From an uncultured Elstera sp. (GTDB taxonomy: Bacteria; Pseudomonadota; Alphaproteobacteria; Elsterales; Elsteraceae), in assembly GCA_903931835.1 (NCBI GenBank), contig CAIZEE010000258.1, positions 1 to 40,449 on the forward strand: a stretch of 40,449 bases of DNA. The letters are read 5' to 3'. A program made the position numbers and the translations under genes. Each line of letters begins with the position of its first letter. The first letter of the stretch is position 1. The notes beneath the pieces were generated by a model. It was not told the DNA's origin. It searched no databases and saw nothing but the letters and a program-made list of their open reading frames with translations. Below are positions 15,986 to 24,318 of this stretch, piece by piece.

Positions 15986-17347
15986 TCACACCGCCTGAGC
16001 GTGGCGCGGTTTCACCTCGTTGTGATCGAGATAGGCGTCGAACACCGCAGCGATATTGCGGAGGAAAGGACGCCCGGCTTCGGTTACATGGACGACGTGG
16101 CCCTCCTGGCGGACCAGGCCGTCATCCGCGAACCGTTTCAGCCTGGCGCTGGCGTCGAGCAGCGGTGCTGGGTCGGCCTGATGGGCGGCCGCCAGCGACG
16201 GAAGATCAGCTTCCAAGTCGCACATAATCGCTTCGATGGTCGCGCGTCTCAGGCGATCGTCGGGCGATAGCGCGATGCCTCGCGCGGTCGCAAGCATGCC
16301 AGAGCTGATAGCTGCGGAATACGCCGGGACGGAGGTGGCGTTTTGCACATATCCCTGGGGCAGGCAGCCGATCGCGCTGGCGCCGATGCCGATCAGCGCA
16401 GGCGCCGCGTCCGTCGTATAACCCTGGAAACTGCGATGCAGGCGGTGGTGGCTCGATGCGTCGGCAAGGGCATCGCCCGGGCGGGCATAATGATCGAGCC
16501 CGACGGCCAGATAACCCCCTTCTTCCTCCAGCACCCGTCCGATTGCAGCACGCTGTTCAAAGCGTGCCTGCGGGTCGGGCAGGATTGCTTCGGGAATCAG
16601 CGATTGATTCCGCTTCATCCACGGGACGTGTGCATAGCCAAATACCGCGACGCGGCTGGCGTCCAGTCGCAGTGCGGTGCGCGCCGTTTCAGCAACGCTG
16701 AGCTCCGTCTGGAACGGCAGGCCGTAGATCAGATCAAGATTGATTGCCGCCACGCCCATGCCGCGCACGAGGCGCGCGCAGGCCTCCGTCGCTTCAAAGG
16801 ATTGGATGCGGCCGATGGCTGCCTGCACGGTCGGTTTGAAATCCTGCACGCCCAGGCTGACGCGGTTGATACCCATATCGGCCAGCGATGCGCAGCAATC
16901 AGCAGGCAGTGCTGTCGGGTCCAATTCGATGGCAATTTCGGCATCGGATGACAGGACGAATGACGTGCGGATGAGATCCATAAGACCTGTCAGACAGTCG
17001 CCCGGCAGCGTCGTCGGTGTACCGCCGCCCCAATGAACGTGGCTGACAGTTTGCCGGCGGCCGATCAGCCCCGCGACCAAGCGCAATTCGCGTTCCAGCA
17101 TCGCGGCATAGGCGCGGCGCGGCGCCTCGCGACGGACCACACCGGTGTTGCAGCCGCAGTAATAGCAAAGCCGATCGCAGAACGGCACGTGCAGATAGAG
17201 CGAGATCGGTGAGGCGGGCGCGAGCGATTGCAGCCATTCGTGATAGGCGTCGGCACCGACCGCCGTGTTGAAATGCGGCGCTGTCGGGTAGCTTGTGTAG
17301 CGCGGCACTCTGCCATCGTATCGCGCGATGAGTTCTGCTGGTGTCAT
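15986..17347 (-). CDS. hemN: Oxygen-independent coproporphyrinogen III oxidase
   Basis: A 453-residue radical-SAM enzyme that decarboxylates coproporphyrinogen III to protoporphyrinogen IX without oxygen. The start at ATG 17347 gives the typical opening MTPAELIARYDGRVPRYTSY and normal length; the frame is open for another 145 codons upstream but that part is not protein-like. The iron-sulphur cluster motif is Cys57-x3-Cys61-x2-Cys64 (CDRLCYYCGC), with a following Cys66 as in true HemN. The glycine-rich HWGGGTPTTLP segment and the C-terminal HemN domain are present. An FNR/FixK box lies upstream, so expression should rise at low oxygen. No Shine-Dalgarno sequence precedes the ATG. The bchE-like remnant follows 21 bp downstream. 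Confidence 0.95.
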   Translation of the reverse strand: MTPAELIARYDGRVPRYTSYPTAPHFNTAVGADAYHEWLQSLAPASPISLYLHVPFCDRLCYYCGCNTGVVRREAPRRAYAAMLERELRLVAGLIGRRQTVSHVHWGGGTPTTLPGDCLTGLMDLIRTSFVLSSDAEIAIELDPTALPADCCASLADMGINRVSLGVQDFKPTVQAAIGRIQSFEATEACARLVRGMGVAAINLDLIYGLPFQTELSVAETARTALRLDASRVAVFGYAHVPWMKRNQSLIPEAILPDPQARFEQRAAIGRVLEEEGGYLAVGLDHYARPGDALADASSHHRLHRSFQGYTTDAAPALIGIGASAIGCLPQGYVQNATSVPAYSAAISSGMLATARGIALSPDDRLRRATIEAIMCDLEADLPSLAAAHQADPAPLLDASARLKRFADDGLVRQEGHVVHVTEAGRPFLRNIAAVFDAYLDHNEVKPRHAQAV

Positions 17348-17354
17348 ATGAGAA

Positions 17355-17395
17355 AGACTAGTCGCGACCGACGGCGCTTCATTGATGTGAATCAA
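17355..17395 (-). promoter_or_regulatory. FNR/FixK box and class II promoter of hemN
   Basis: TTGATGTGAATCAA (17382-17395) is a perfect match to the FNR/FixK consensus TTGAT-N4-ATCAA. Its centre is 41.5 bp upstream of the A of the hemN ATG (17347). Class II FNR promoters have the box at -41.5, so transcription would begin at or next to the start codon. A -10-like TAGTCT lies at 17360-17355 on the minus strand, which agrees. The FkbM gene on the other strand is too far away to be the main target. Confidence 0.85.
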
Positions 17396-17567
17396 ACCCG
17401 CGTCGGCGGAACCAGCGCGCCAGATTGGCGCGGGACAGCGCATGAGGGGCGGTTGAGCGACGCGATGGGAGCTTTGGTGCGCCCGGCATCGCGCCGGGGC
17501 TTCGCCTTGACAAGCATCGGCGTGGTCTCTAAGGCTGGCCGCTTGCCATATTCGGGCGTTATCTCCC

Positions 17568-18701
17568 ATGACTTTGCCATCAGATCTGGACGCCGTTGAC
17601 CGCCGGTTTTTGGCGCGCGCCACCGTGGCGCCCGGCGCCGCTATTCTGGCTGCGGGCGAGGATGCCTCCCAATGGGCGGCTGCCGCCCGGCTTGCCGCTG
17701 GCAGCGCCCGAGTGGAAGTCGTGGCGCCAGGACAGACGATCGCCGACGTGATGTCGGAGCGCGCCATCCGCCATATCTTCATGTTGCATCATCGCGGGCC
17801 GAACCCGCTGGCGATGCTTGCGACTGTGACGCAGATGCTCACCCATTCTCGGATCGATCTGCTCACCGTCGGCGATTTCGACGTGGGTGAAGACTTGCCG
17901 CCGCTCATCGAGTTGATGGCGGCGCGTCGCTATCAGCTATTCGGCATTGAGGCCGATGGTGCGGGCATAGAGCCGATCTTCACGCCGGCTGATGGACTGC
18001 ATTTCCATCAATTTCTGGCGGTGCAGGAGCGCCTGTTCGATCTGTTGATGTTTAATACGCCGCGCTCGCTCGATGTTGCTGAGCTGCTGCAGACGCATCG
18101 CGTTTCGGTCAGGGGGTTGGTCCACGTTGGCGCGCATGAGGGCGAGGAACTACCTGCCTATCGCCGGATTGGCGATTTTCCGATCGCGCTGATCGAGGCC
18201 CATCCCGGGGTTCATGATCGGCTGGCCGCGATCATGGCGGATCAGGTCAATGTGATGACCGTCCACGCTGCGATTTCGGATCGCGAAGGACCGGTGACGC
18301 TGCGCGTCAATATCAACGACGAATGCAATTCCTTGCTGCCGATTGGCACGCTGTCGCGGCTTCTGCCGACAATGGTCGAATGCGCAACGGTTGAAGTGCC
18401 GGGCCGCACGCTTGACGGCTTGTTTGCCGACTGGCGCGCCGCCGGGGCGGCCATCGCCAACGCCAATGTCCTGGTTTCGGACATTCAAGGGGCGGAACTT
18501 ATGGCGCTTGAGGGTGCGCGATCTATTCTGCCGCAATTCGACGCGGTGATCCTGGAAGTGTCGTTCGACGACCTTTATGCCGGCTGCGCGCAAGTCGAAG
18601 ACATCGACCAATTCATGAGCCGCGCTGGTTTTAGCCGGGTTGCGACCGTGTCGACCTATCACCGCGACTGGAGCGACGCGTTTTATCGGCGCGATCGTTG
18701 A
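17568..18701 (+). CDS. FkbM-family methyltransferase with extra N-terminal domain
   Basis: A 377-residue protein. The C-terminal half (about residues 180-370) is an FkbM-type SAM methyltransferase: VHVGAHEGEELPAYRRIG is the SAM-binding strand-loop, LIEAHP the acidic strand, VSDIQGAELMALEGA the conserved D-(I/V)-(Q/E)-G motif, and VILEVSFDDLY the late strand. The N-terminal 170 residues look like a second, degenerate Rossmann-like unit; the segment LLTVGDFDVGEDLPPLIELM recalls the late part of an FkbM fold. FkbM enzymes O-methylate sugars and small molecules, often in surface glycan synthesis. The gene stands alone, divergent from hemN and facing the tRNA-Ala gene across a shared terminator. 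The substrate is unknown. Confidence 0.82.
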   Translation: MTLPSDLDAVDRRFLARATVAPGAAILAAGEDASQWAAAARLAAGSARVEVVAPGQTIADVMSERAIRHIFMLHHRGPNPLAMLATVTQMLTHSRIDLLTVGDFDVGEDLPPLIELMAARRYQLFGIEADGAGIEPIFTPADGLHFHQFLAVQERLFDLLMFNTPRSLDVAELLQTHRVSVRGLVHVGAHEGEELPAYRRIGDFPIALIEAHPGVHDRLAAIMADQVNVMTVHAAISDREGPVTLRVNINDECNSLLPIGTLSRLLPTMVECATVEVPGRTLDGLFADWRAAGAAIANANVLVSDIQGAELMALEGARSILPQFDAVILEVSFDDLYAGCAQVEDIDQFMSRAGFSRVATVSTYHRDWSDAFYRRDR

Positions 18702-18737
18702 GGGCGGCAAGAAGTAATCAGCGGGTCGTGCGATGAA

Positions 18738-18771
18738 AAAAGGGCTTAGCCGTTACCAGCTAAGCCCTTTT
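18738..18771. terminator. Bidirectional intrinsic terminator (FkbM gene / tRNA-Ala)
   Basis: A 13-bp stem (GGGCTTAGC at 18742-18750 with GCTAAGCCC at 18759-18767, extended by A/T pairs) closes an 8-nt loop. On the minus strand, as read from the tRNA, it is followed by a run of T residues; on the plus strand the stem ends in TTTT. It can stop transcription from both sides. Confidence 0.85.
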
Positions 18772-18776
18772 AAAAT

Positions 18777-18852
<76 letters not shown>

Positions 18853-18948
18853 GTAAATGATTGGGATGCGCGGGCGTTGGGCCCGAGCAAGGCCGTCTTG
18901 ATATCGGCAACGCTCTGCCGTGCCAAGCGAAAAGATGAGCGCTTAGGT

Positions 18949-19317
18949 TTAGCGCTCGTCCTCGTCCTCGATATTCTCGATGACTTCGGCCATGTCGTCT
19001 TCGTCTTCGCCGAGTTCGGATGCATCCTCGATCAGATCGGGATCTTCCTCTTCCGCACCATCGGCGACGATTTCGGCGTCCTCATCCTCGACCTCGATCA
19101 GGTCATCGGCATCAACGACGATCTCCGCATCCTCGATGATCGCCGGTGCGACTTCCTTCTCCACCGCAGCCGGACGGGCGCGGCGCGACTTCAGGATGGC
19201 CTCGGGATCGAACACCGTGCCGCATTTCGGGCAGACAATCGGATCACGGCGCAAGTCGTAGAACGCAGCGCTGCAGCTGTTGCACTGGCGCTTAATACCC
19301 CATTCCGGCTTGACCAT
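18949..19317 (-). CDS. TIGR02300/FYDLN-acid zinc-ribbon protein
   Basis: A 122-residue protein starting at ATG 19317, with GGAGAG upstream. The N-terminal 45 residues form a zinc ribbon: CNSC, then the family signature FYDLRRDP (FYDLN in most members), then CPKC. The remaining two thirds are extremely acidic, dominated by Glu and Asp. This alphaproteobacterial family is nearly always beside aroA, as here (divergent, about 150-170 bp apart). Function is unknown; the combination of zinc ribbon and acidic tail suggests binding to a basic protein or to RNA polymerase, but that is a guess. Confidence 0.9.
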   Translation of the reverse strand: MVKPEWGIKRQCNSCSAAFYDLRRDPIVCPKCGTVFDPEAILKSRRARPAAVEKEVAPAIIEDAEIVVDADDLIEVEDEDAEIVADGAEEEDPDLIEDASELGEDEDDMAEVIENIEDEDER

Positions 19318-19489
19318 TAAATTTCTCTCCGTTCGAACGGCGCGATGCAATGACACGCTCGCGTGCCGCTGTCAAAGCAAAATGCTTGGATTGCCAAGGA
19401 CAATTCCGCCACCCGTGACGGACTGGTCCAAAGCCGGCCTGTATGCTAGAGCCTGGGTCGTATCCGATATGACGGGAGTAGGGACGGGC

Positions 19490-20818
19490 GTGACCGATCG
19501 TGGCTTAACATCGCGCAAAGTTGGGCGCTTGAGTGGAACTGCGCAAGTGCCGGGCGATAAGTCAATCTCCCACCGTGCACTGATGATCGCCGGCATCACC
19601 GTCGGCAAGACGACCATAACGGGATTGCTGGAGGGCGATGACGTGCTGGCGACCGCCTCGGCGTTGCGCGCGATGGGCGCCAAGGTCGAACAACTCGGCG
19701 GCGGCGTCTGGCGGATCAGCGGTGTCGGCGTCGGCGGTCTTGGCGAGCCGGCTGAGCCGCTTGATCTCGGCAATGCGGGAACGGCGACGCGGCTGCTGAT
19801 GGGCTTGGTCGCAACCCATGACTTCACGAGTTTCTTTACCGGCGACGCGTCGCTGTCGAGCCGCCCGATGGCGCGGGTGATCAAACCGCTGGAGGCGATG
19901 GGCGCGCGTATCGTCGCGCGGTCCGGCGGTCGCCTGCCACTGGCCGTGATCGGCACAGCCACGCCTTTGCCGATCACCTATACGCTGCCGGTGGCGTCCG
20001 CCCAGGTCAAATCGGCGATCCTGCTGGCCGGTCTCAATACGCCGGGCGAGACGACGGTGATCGAGCCGGTGCTGACGCGCGATCATACCGAGCTGATGCT
20101 GACCCATTTCGGCGCCGAGATGCGGATCGAGGAATTGGCCGAGGGTGGGCGCAAGATCACGGTGATCGGCCATCCGGAATTGGTGCCCGCCGACATCGTG
20201 GTACCCGCCGATCCGTCCTCCGCCGCATTCCCGATGGTGGCTGCCCTGATCGCACCGGAGGGCGATATTATTCTGAGCGGCGTTGGCACTAATCCACTGC
20301 GCACCGGGCTGATCCAGACGCTGATCGAGATGGGTGCCGCGATCACGCTGGAAAACCCGCGCATCGAGGGTGGTGAAAGCGTGGCTGATCTGCGGGTACG
20401 TAGCAGCGCCTTGCGCGGCATAACGGTGCCGGCGGAGCGGGCGCCCAGCATGATCGATGAATATCCGGTTTTGGCTGTCGCCGCAGCCTGTGCCACCGGC
20501 CGCACCACGATGCTCGGCCTCGGCGAATTGCGGGTCAAGGAAAGCGATCGGCTGGCGGCCATGGCGACCGGGCTGGCGGCCTGCGGCGTGAAGCTGTCGG
20601 TCGAGGGGGACACCTTGATTGTCGAGGGCGAGGGCAGGCCGCCGCTTGGCGGGGCCATGATCGCAACCGAGCTCGATCACCGCATCGCCATGTCCTTCCT
20701 GGTTCTGGGCACGGTGACCGCTGAACCCGTCATGGTTGATGACGGATCGCCGATCGATACCAGCTTCCCCGGATTTGCCGCGCTGATGAACGGCCTTGGC
20801 TGCCGGATCGGCGCGTGA
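19490..20818 (+). CDS. aroA: 3-phosphoshikimate 1-carboxyvinyltransferase (EPSP synthase)
   Basis: The sixth step of the shikimate pathway, joining PEP to shikimate 3-phosphate. About 442 residues from GTG 19490, chosen because GGAGTAGGGA lies just upstream; ATG 19469 would add seven residues but has no ribosome site. Two inverse beta-alpha domains carry GDKSISHR (PEP and S3P binding), [42 protein letters not shown] with the catalytic Asp and Glu, and LRVKESDRL. Overall similarity is to class II enzymes such as Agrobacterium CP4. The glyphosate-critical position has Gly in LGNAGT, whereas CP4 has Ala. The stop codon overlaps the GTG of cmk, so the two are translationally coupled. Confidence 0.96.
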   Translation: MTDRGLTSRKVGRLSGTAQVPGDKSISHRALMIAGITVGKTTITGLLEGDDVLATASALRAMGAKVEQLGGGVWRISGVGVGGLGEPAEPLDLGNAGTATRLLMGLVATHDFTSFFTGDASLSSRPMARVIKPLEAMGARIVARSGGRLPLAVIGTATPLPITYTLPVASAQVKSAILLAGLNTPGETTVIEPVLTRDHTELMLTHFGAEMRIEELAEGGRKITVIGHPELVPADIVVPADPSSAAFPMVAALIAPEGDIILSGVGTNPLRTGLIQTLIEMGAAITLENPRIEGGESVADLRVRSSALRGITVPAERAPSMIDEYPVLAVAAACATGRTTMLGLGELRVKESDRLAAMATGLAACGVKLSVEGDTLIVEGEGRPPLGGAMIATELDHRIAMSFLVLGTVTAEPVMVDDGSPIDTSFPGFAALMNGLGCRIGA

Positions 20819-21438
20819 CCAGTCCAAAGATCATCGCCGTTGATGGTCCGGCGGCGTCGGGCAAGGGCACGCTGGCGGCGAAGCTCGCTCGGCATTTCGG
20901 CTTTCATTTTCTCGATACCGGGCTGCTCTATCGCGCGGTCGGGTATCAGGTGCGCGATGCGATTGGCGACCGCGATGCTGCGATTGCTGCTGCCCGCGCC
21001 TTCGATCCTGCCTGGTTGACGCAGCCTGAGTTGCGTGGTGATGAAGCGGCGCGATTGGCCTCGCAAATCTCCGCCATCCCCGAAGTTCGCACCGCCCTGC
21101 TCGACTTCCAGCGGCGCTTCGCAGCTCAGCCGCCGGGTGCTGTTCTGGATGGGCGCGATATCGGCACCGTCATCTGTCCCGATGCTCCGGCAAAGCTCTA
21201 TGTCACAGCCGACGTGGAGGTGCGCGCCCAGCGCAGGCTGAAAGAGTTGCAGGGGCGGGGTGTTGTCAGTATATATGCGGCGGTTCTGCAGGACCTGATC
21301 GACCGAGATACACGCGACAGCGCACGCAGTGCTGCCCCCCTCAAGGTGGCTGACGGTGCCTTTGTCCTCGATACCTCAGCGCTTAACGCGGATGAAGTTT
21401 TCGAAGCCGCCCTCTCCTGGATCACCCCGCGGATCTGA
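20815..21438 (+). CDS. cmk: Cytidylate kinase
   Basis: A 207-residue P-loop kinase that phosphorylates CMP and dCMP with ATP. The Walker A motif is GPAASGKGT near residue 9, the NMP-binding segment [12 protein letters not shown] follows, [12 protein letters not shown] carries the conserved Arg-Asp, and [13 protein letters not shown] is the lid region. Start is GTG 20815, overlapping the aroA stop by one base (GTGA). The order aroA-cmk-rpsA-ihfB is kept across many Proteobacteria. Confidence 0.96.
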   Translation: MTSPKIIAVDGPAASGKGTLAAKLARHFGFHFLDTGLLYRAVGYQVRDAIGDRDAAIAAARAFDPAWLTQPELRGDEAARLASQISAIPEVRTALLDFQRRFAAQPPGAVLDGRDIGTVICPDAPAKLYVTADVEVRAQRRLKELQGRGVVSIYAAVLQDLIDRDTRDSARSAAPLKVADGAFVLDTSALNADEVFEAALSWITPRI

Positions 21439-21443
21439 CGTTT

Positions 21444-21465
21444 TTTCACGCGTCCATGCGTGAAA
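21444..21465. other. Hairpin between cmk and rpsA
   Basis: TTTCACGC (21444-21451) and GCGTGAAA (21458-21465) form a perfect 8-bp stem with a 6-nt loop, just after the cmk stop codon. No T tract follows on the plus strand, so it is not a normal terminator. It lies in the 145-bp leader of rpsA, where E. coli also has leader hairpins used for S1 autoregulation; a similar role here is inference. Confidence 0.55.
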
Positions 21466-21583
21466 CCGACGTCCCTTTAAACCTCTGATCTGCTGCAACG
21501 GCAATCGTCCAGCCGAAGCGGCGCGGTATCCGGCAGTGAGCCCACTGGTCCGAACCGGCAGAAAACAGGACTTGGGAGTTTTG

Positions 21584-23323
21584 ATGGCTAGAGCGATTGC
21601 GGCAACGACGACGACGGATATGGCGCCGCCCCCGTCTATGGAGAATTTCGCAGCCCTGCTCGATGAGACACTGGGCAGCGGCGACGGTCTGGAAGGCACC
21701 GTCATAAAGGGTCGCATCGTTGCGATCGATAACGACCATGCTTTGATCGATGTTGGTTTGAAGTCCGAGGGGCGCGTTCCCCTGCGTGAGTTCGCCACCC
21801 CCGGTCAGAATCTCGAACTCAAGGTTGGCGATACGGTCGAGGTTTTCCTTGAGCGTATGGAAGACAAGCATGGCGAAGCGCAGCTGTCGCGTGAGAAGGC
21901 CCGTCGTGAGGAAGCCTGGAATGTTCTGGAAACCGCGTTCCAGGAAAACCAGCGCGTCACCGGCGTGATCTTCGGCCGCGTCAAGGGCGGCTTCACTGTC
22001 GATCTGTCGGGTGCCGTCGCGTTCCTGCCGGGCAGCCAGGTCGATATCCGCCCGGTGCGCGATATCGGACCGCTGCTGGGTTCGCCGCAGCCTTTCCAGA
22101 TCCTCAAGATGGATCGCCGCCGCGGCAACATCGTTGTCTCGCGCCGCGCCGTGCTGGAAGAAAGCCGCGCGGAGGCTCGCTCGGAGCTGGTCGCCTCGCT
22201 GAAGGAAGGCCAAGTGCTCCAGGGCGTGGTCAAGAACATTACCGATTACGGCGCCTTCGTCGATCTGGGCGGCGTGGACAGTTTGCTGCATGTCACCGAC
22301 ATCGCGTGGCGCCGTATCAACCACCCGTCGGAAGCGCTGACCATCGGTCAGAATGTGACCGTGCAGGTCATCCGCTTCAACCCGGAAACCCAGCGCATCA
22401 GCCTTGGCATGAAGCAGCTTGAGGCCGATCCGTGGGAAGGCGTCGACGCCAAGTACCCGGTCAATGCGAAGTTCATGGGCCGCGTCACCAACATCACCGA
22501 TTACGGCGCCTTTGTGGAGCTGGAGCCGGGTATCGAGGGTCTGGTGCATGTCTCTGAGATGAGCTGGACCAAGAAGAACGTGCATCCTGGCAAGATCGTT
22601 TCGACCAGCCAGGAAGTCGAAGTCATGGTGCTCGATGTCGATCCGCAGAAGCGGCGCATCAGCCTTGGCCTGAAGCAGTGCATCGAGAATCCCTGGGACA
22701 AGTTTACCGACCAGTTCCCGGTTGGTGCGGAGATGGAAGGCGAAGTTCGCAACATCACCGAGTTCGGCCTGTTTGTCGGTCTGCCGGGCGATATCGACGG
22801 CATGGTTCACCTGTCGGATATCGACTGGGAGAAGCCGGGCGAGGAAGCCGTCGAGGACTACAAAAAAGGCGACATGGTCAAGGTCAAGGTGCTCGATGTC
22901 GATATCGAGAAAGAGCGCATCAGCCTTGGCATCAAGCAGCTCACCCCTGATCCGTTCGAGGCCGGCGCAAGCTCGCTCAAACGCGGCGATCTGGTGACCT
23001 GCACCGTGTCGGCGATCGTCGATAACGGCATCGAGGTTGATCTGGGCGAAGCCGGTCAAGGCTTCATCCGCAAGGCCGAGCTTGCCCGTGAGCGTTCCGA
23101 ACAGCGTCCTGACCGCTTCGCCGTTGGCGAAAAAGTCGACGCCAAGGTCACCTCGGTCGATCGCACGACCCGGCGCATTCAGCTGTCGATCAAGGCGCGC
23201 GAAGTTGAGGAAGACAAGCAGGCCATGGCCGAATTCGGTTCGTCCGATTCGGGCGCCAGCCTGGGCGACATTCTGGGTGCGGCCATCCGTCAGGCTCGCC
23301 AGAAGGATGACAAGGATAAGTAG
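21584..23323 (+). CDS. rpsA: 30S ribosomal protein S1
   Basis: A 579-residue protein with six S1 (OB-fold) repeats, starting about residues 30, 120, 205, 290, 378 and 465. Repeats 3-5 share the signature NIT(D/E)(Y/F)G(A/L)FV and each ends in RISLG-(M/L/I)-K-Q. The first two bind the ribosome and the later ones bind mRNA, allowing initiation on structured or Shine-Dalgarno-poor messages. ATG 21584 was chosen because TGGGAG lies 8 nt upstream; the open frame extends 16 codons further without a ribosome site. A strong terminator follows the gene. Confidence 0.97.
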   Translation: MARAIAATTTTDMAPPPSMENFAALLDETLGSGDGLEGTVIKGRIVAIDNDHALIDVGLKSEGRVPLREFATPGQNLELKVGDTVEVFLERMEDKHGEAQLSREKARREEAWNVLETAFQENQRVTGVIFGRVKGGFTVDLSGAVAFLPGSQVDIRPVRDIGPLLGSPQPFQILKMDRRRGNIVVSRRAVLEESRAEARSELVASLKEGQVLQGVVKNITDYGAFVDLGGVDSLLHVTDIAWRRINHPSEALTIGQNVTVQVIRFNPETQRISLGMKQLEADPWEGVDAKYPVNAKFMGRVTNITDYGAFVELEPGIEGLVHVSEMSWTKKNVHPGKIVSTSQEVEVMVLDVDPQKRRISLGLKQCIENPWDKFTDQFPVGAEMEGEVRNITEFGLFVGLPGDIDGMVHLSDIDWEKPGEEAVEDYKKGDMVKVKVLDVDIEKERISLGIKQLTPDPFEAGASSLKRGDLVTCTVSAIVDNGIEVDLGEAGQGFIRKAELARERSEQRPDRFAVGEKVDAKVTSVDRTTRRIQLSIKAREVEEDKQAMAEFGSSDSGASLGDILGAAIRQARQKDDKDK

Positions 23324-23359
23324 TCCTACCTAACTACTTGGGAGGCTGAACAACCGACG

Positions 23360-23408
23360 CGACCGCTCCAGTTTGCCCCATGGGCCGACTGGGCGGTCGT
23401 TTCTTTTT
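23360..23408 (+). terminator. Intrinsic terminator after rpsA
   Basis: A stem of CGACCGC(T)CCAGT (23360-23372) with ACTGGGCGGTCG (23388-23399), one base bulged, is extended inward by GCCC/GGGC and followed by TTTCTTTTT. This is a classic Rho-independent terminator and separates rpsA from ihfB. Confidence 0.85.
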
Positions 23409-23521
23409 GTAAAAAGCCCAATAGGGCGAATGGCTTATCCTTGACGCCGCGAGCCCAAGAGGGCACGGTAACGTTGCAAAGCTTCGCCGAGAACGTCGAA
23501 TGACGCTGGCAGGAGGATGAA

Positions 23522-23815
23522 GTGACGAAATCCGAATTAATTCTGCGATTGGCAGAGCTCAATCCGCATTTGTACCAACGCGACGTTGATCGCATCGTAT
23601 CGACAATTTTCGATCAAATCGCACAAGCCCTGGCCCGTGGTGACCGGGTCGAGCTGCGCGGCTTCGGCGCATTCTCGATCAAGAAGCGCGAGGCGCGGAT
23701 CGGCCGCAACCCCCGTACCGGCTCATCGGTCCAGGTCGACGAGAAGGCGATCCCCTTCTTCAAGACCGGCAAGCAATTGCGCGACCGGCTGAACGAAAAA
23801 GATGGCAAGGCGTAG
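23522..23815 (+). CDS. ihfB: Integration host factor beta subunit
   Basis: A 97-residue DNA-bending protein of the HU/IHF family. Helical N-terminal dimer region (to about residue 40), the [17 protein letters not shown] strands, the GRNPRTG arm with the intercalating proline, and the terminal [12 protein letters not shown] helix are all present. It starts at GTG 23522 with AGGAGG 5 nt upstream; an ATG between the two is out of frame and closes after two codons. It should pair with IhfA, which is not in the window. Confidence 0.96.
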   Translation: MTKSELILRLAELNPHLYQRDVDRIVSTIFDQIAQALARGDRVELRGFGAFSIKKREARIGRNPRTGSSVQVDEKAIPFFKTGKQLRDRLNEKDGKA

Positions 23816-24167
23816 CAACCTCGCGCGGCGATTATCCTGGATCGCCACAGTCTTTTTCGGCGTGGTGTTGAGCGTTTTCTCGGTCGCGAATCACGCGCCG
23901 GTCAGCATCGATTTATGGCCATTGCCACTGGGCGTGGACCTGCCGCTCTTCGCCGTAGCGCTCGGTATGCTTGCTCTCGGCATTATGGTCGGCGCCTTGA
24001 TGTTTTGGGTCCAGATGCTGCGCTGGCGTCTGCGCGCCCGCCGGCTGGAACGCCGCCTCGACGATATGCAGGCGGCGAGCGTGGTTGCGACCGGCAATGA
24101 ACAGCTAAGGTCGGCCGCTCTCACAACCGCAGCCACAGTCGATGCTGGCACGCTGCCAGTACTCTGA
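23802..24167 (+). CDS. LapA-domain (DUF1049) inner-membrane protein
   Basis: A 121-residue protein with two hydrophobic helices (about residues 12-30 and 46-70) enclosing the LapA signature [20 protein letters not shown], then a basic coiled-coil stretch ([16 protein letters not shown]). E. coli LapA helps assemble the LapB complex that controls LpxC and lipopolysaccharide level; whether this small homologue does so is unknown. Its ATG overlaps the end of ihfB by 14 bp, so the two form one unit, as in many alphaproteobacteria. A weak inverted repeat GCCGGA/TCCGGC with TTT follows at 24172-24201 and may end the transcript. Confidence 0.85.
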   Translation: MARRSNLARRLSWIATVFFGVVLSVFSVANHAPVSIDLWPLPLGVDLPLFAVALGMLALGIMVGALMFWVQMLRWRLRARRLERRLDDMQAASVVATGNEQLRSAALTTAATVDAGTLPVL

Positions 24168-24209
24168 TACCGCCGGACTCGCTGCGTGAATTTCCGGCTT
24201 TGGGAAAGT

Positions 24210-24238
24210 TTGTCATCGCCTTGTCATGAAACTGTAAT
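24210..24238 (+). promoter_or_regulatory. Pho box with three 11-bp-spaced repeats upstream of pstS
   Basis: TTGTCAT (24210), TTGTCAT (24221) and CTGTAAT (24232) are spaced exactly 11 bp apart, as in the PhoB box (CTGTCAT-N4 repeats). The first two copies differ from consensus by one base. The box ends 80 bp before the pstS start. PhoB~P should activate the operon when phosphate is scarce. Confidence 0.9.
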
Positions 24239-24318
24239 AGAGGCGCGTTAGGGTCCGGCTGTCATGAGCCCATGCTGACGTTCCTGTCGGAATCGACGCT
24301 CAGTTCCAGGAGATCGCC

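Noticed and set aside
17348-17782. 145-codon upstream extension of hemN
   Set aside because: HemN proteins start with the segment found at 17347; the extension covers the FNR box and overlaps the FkbM gene.
19562-20827. 421-codon open frame opposite aroA
   Set aside because: Antisense shadow; composition is His/Arg/Gln-rich and aroA is clear.
21444-21465. Hairpin after cmk as an intrinsic terminator
   Set aside because: The T run is before the stem on the plus strand, not after it, so it does not fit a terminator for cmk.
22235-22950. Repeated DNA inside rpsA
   Set aside because: The similarity comes from the S1 domains, all in one frame with conserved protein motifs; it is not a mobile or CRISPR repeat.
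21446-23059. 537-codon open frame on the minus strand opposite rpsA
   Set aside because: It is a mirror of the strongly biased rpsA codons. The translation has no recognisable motif, and rpsA is certain.
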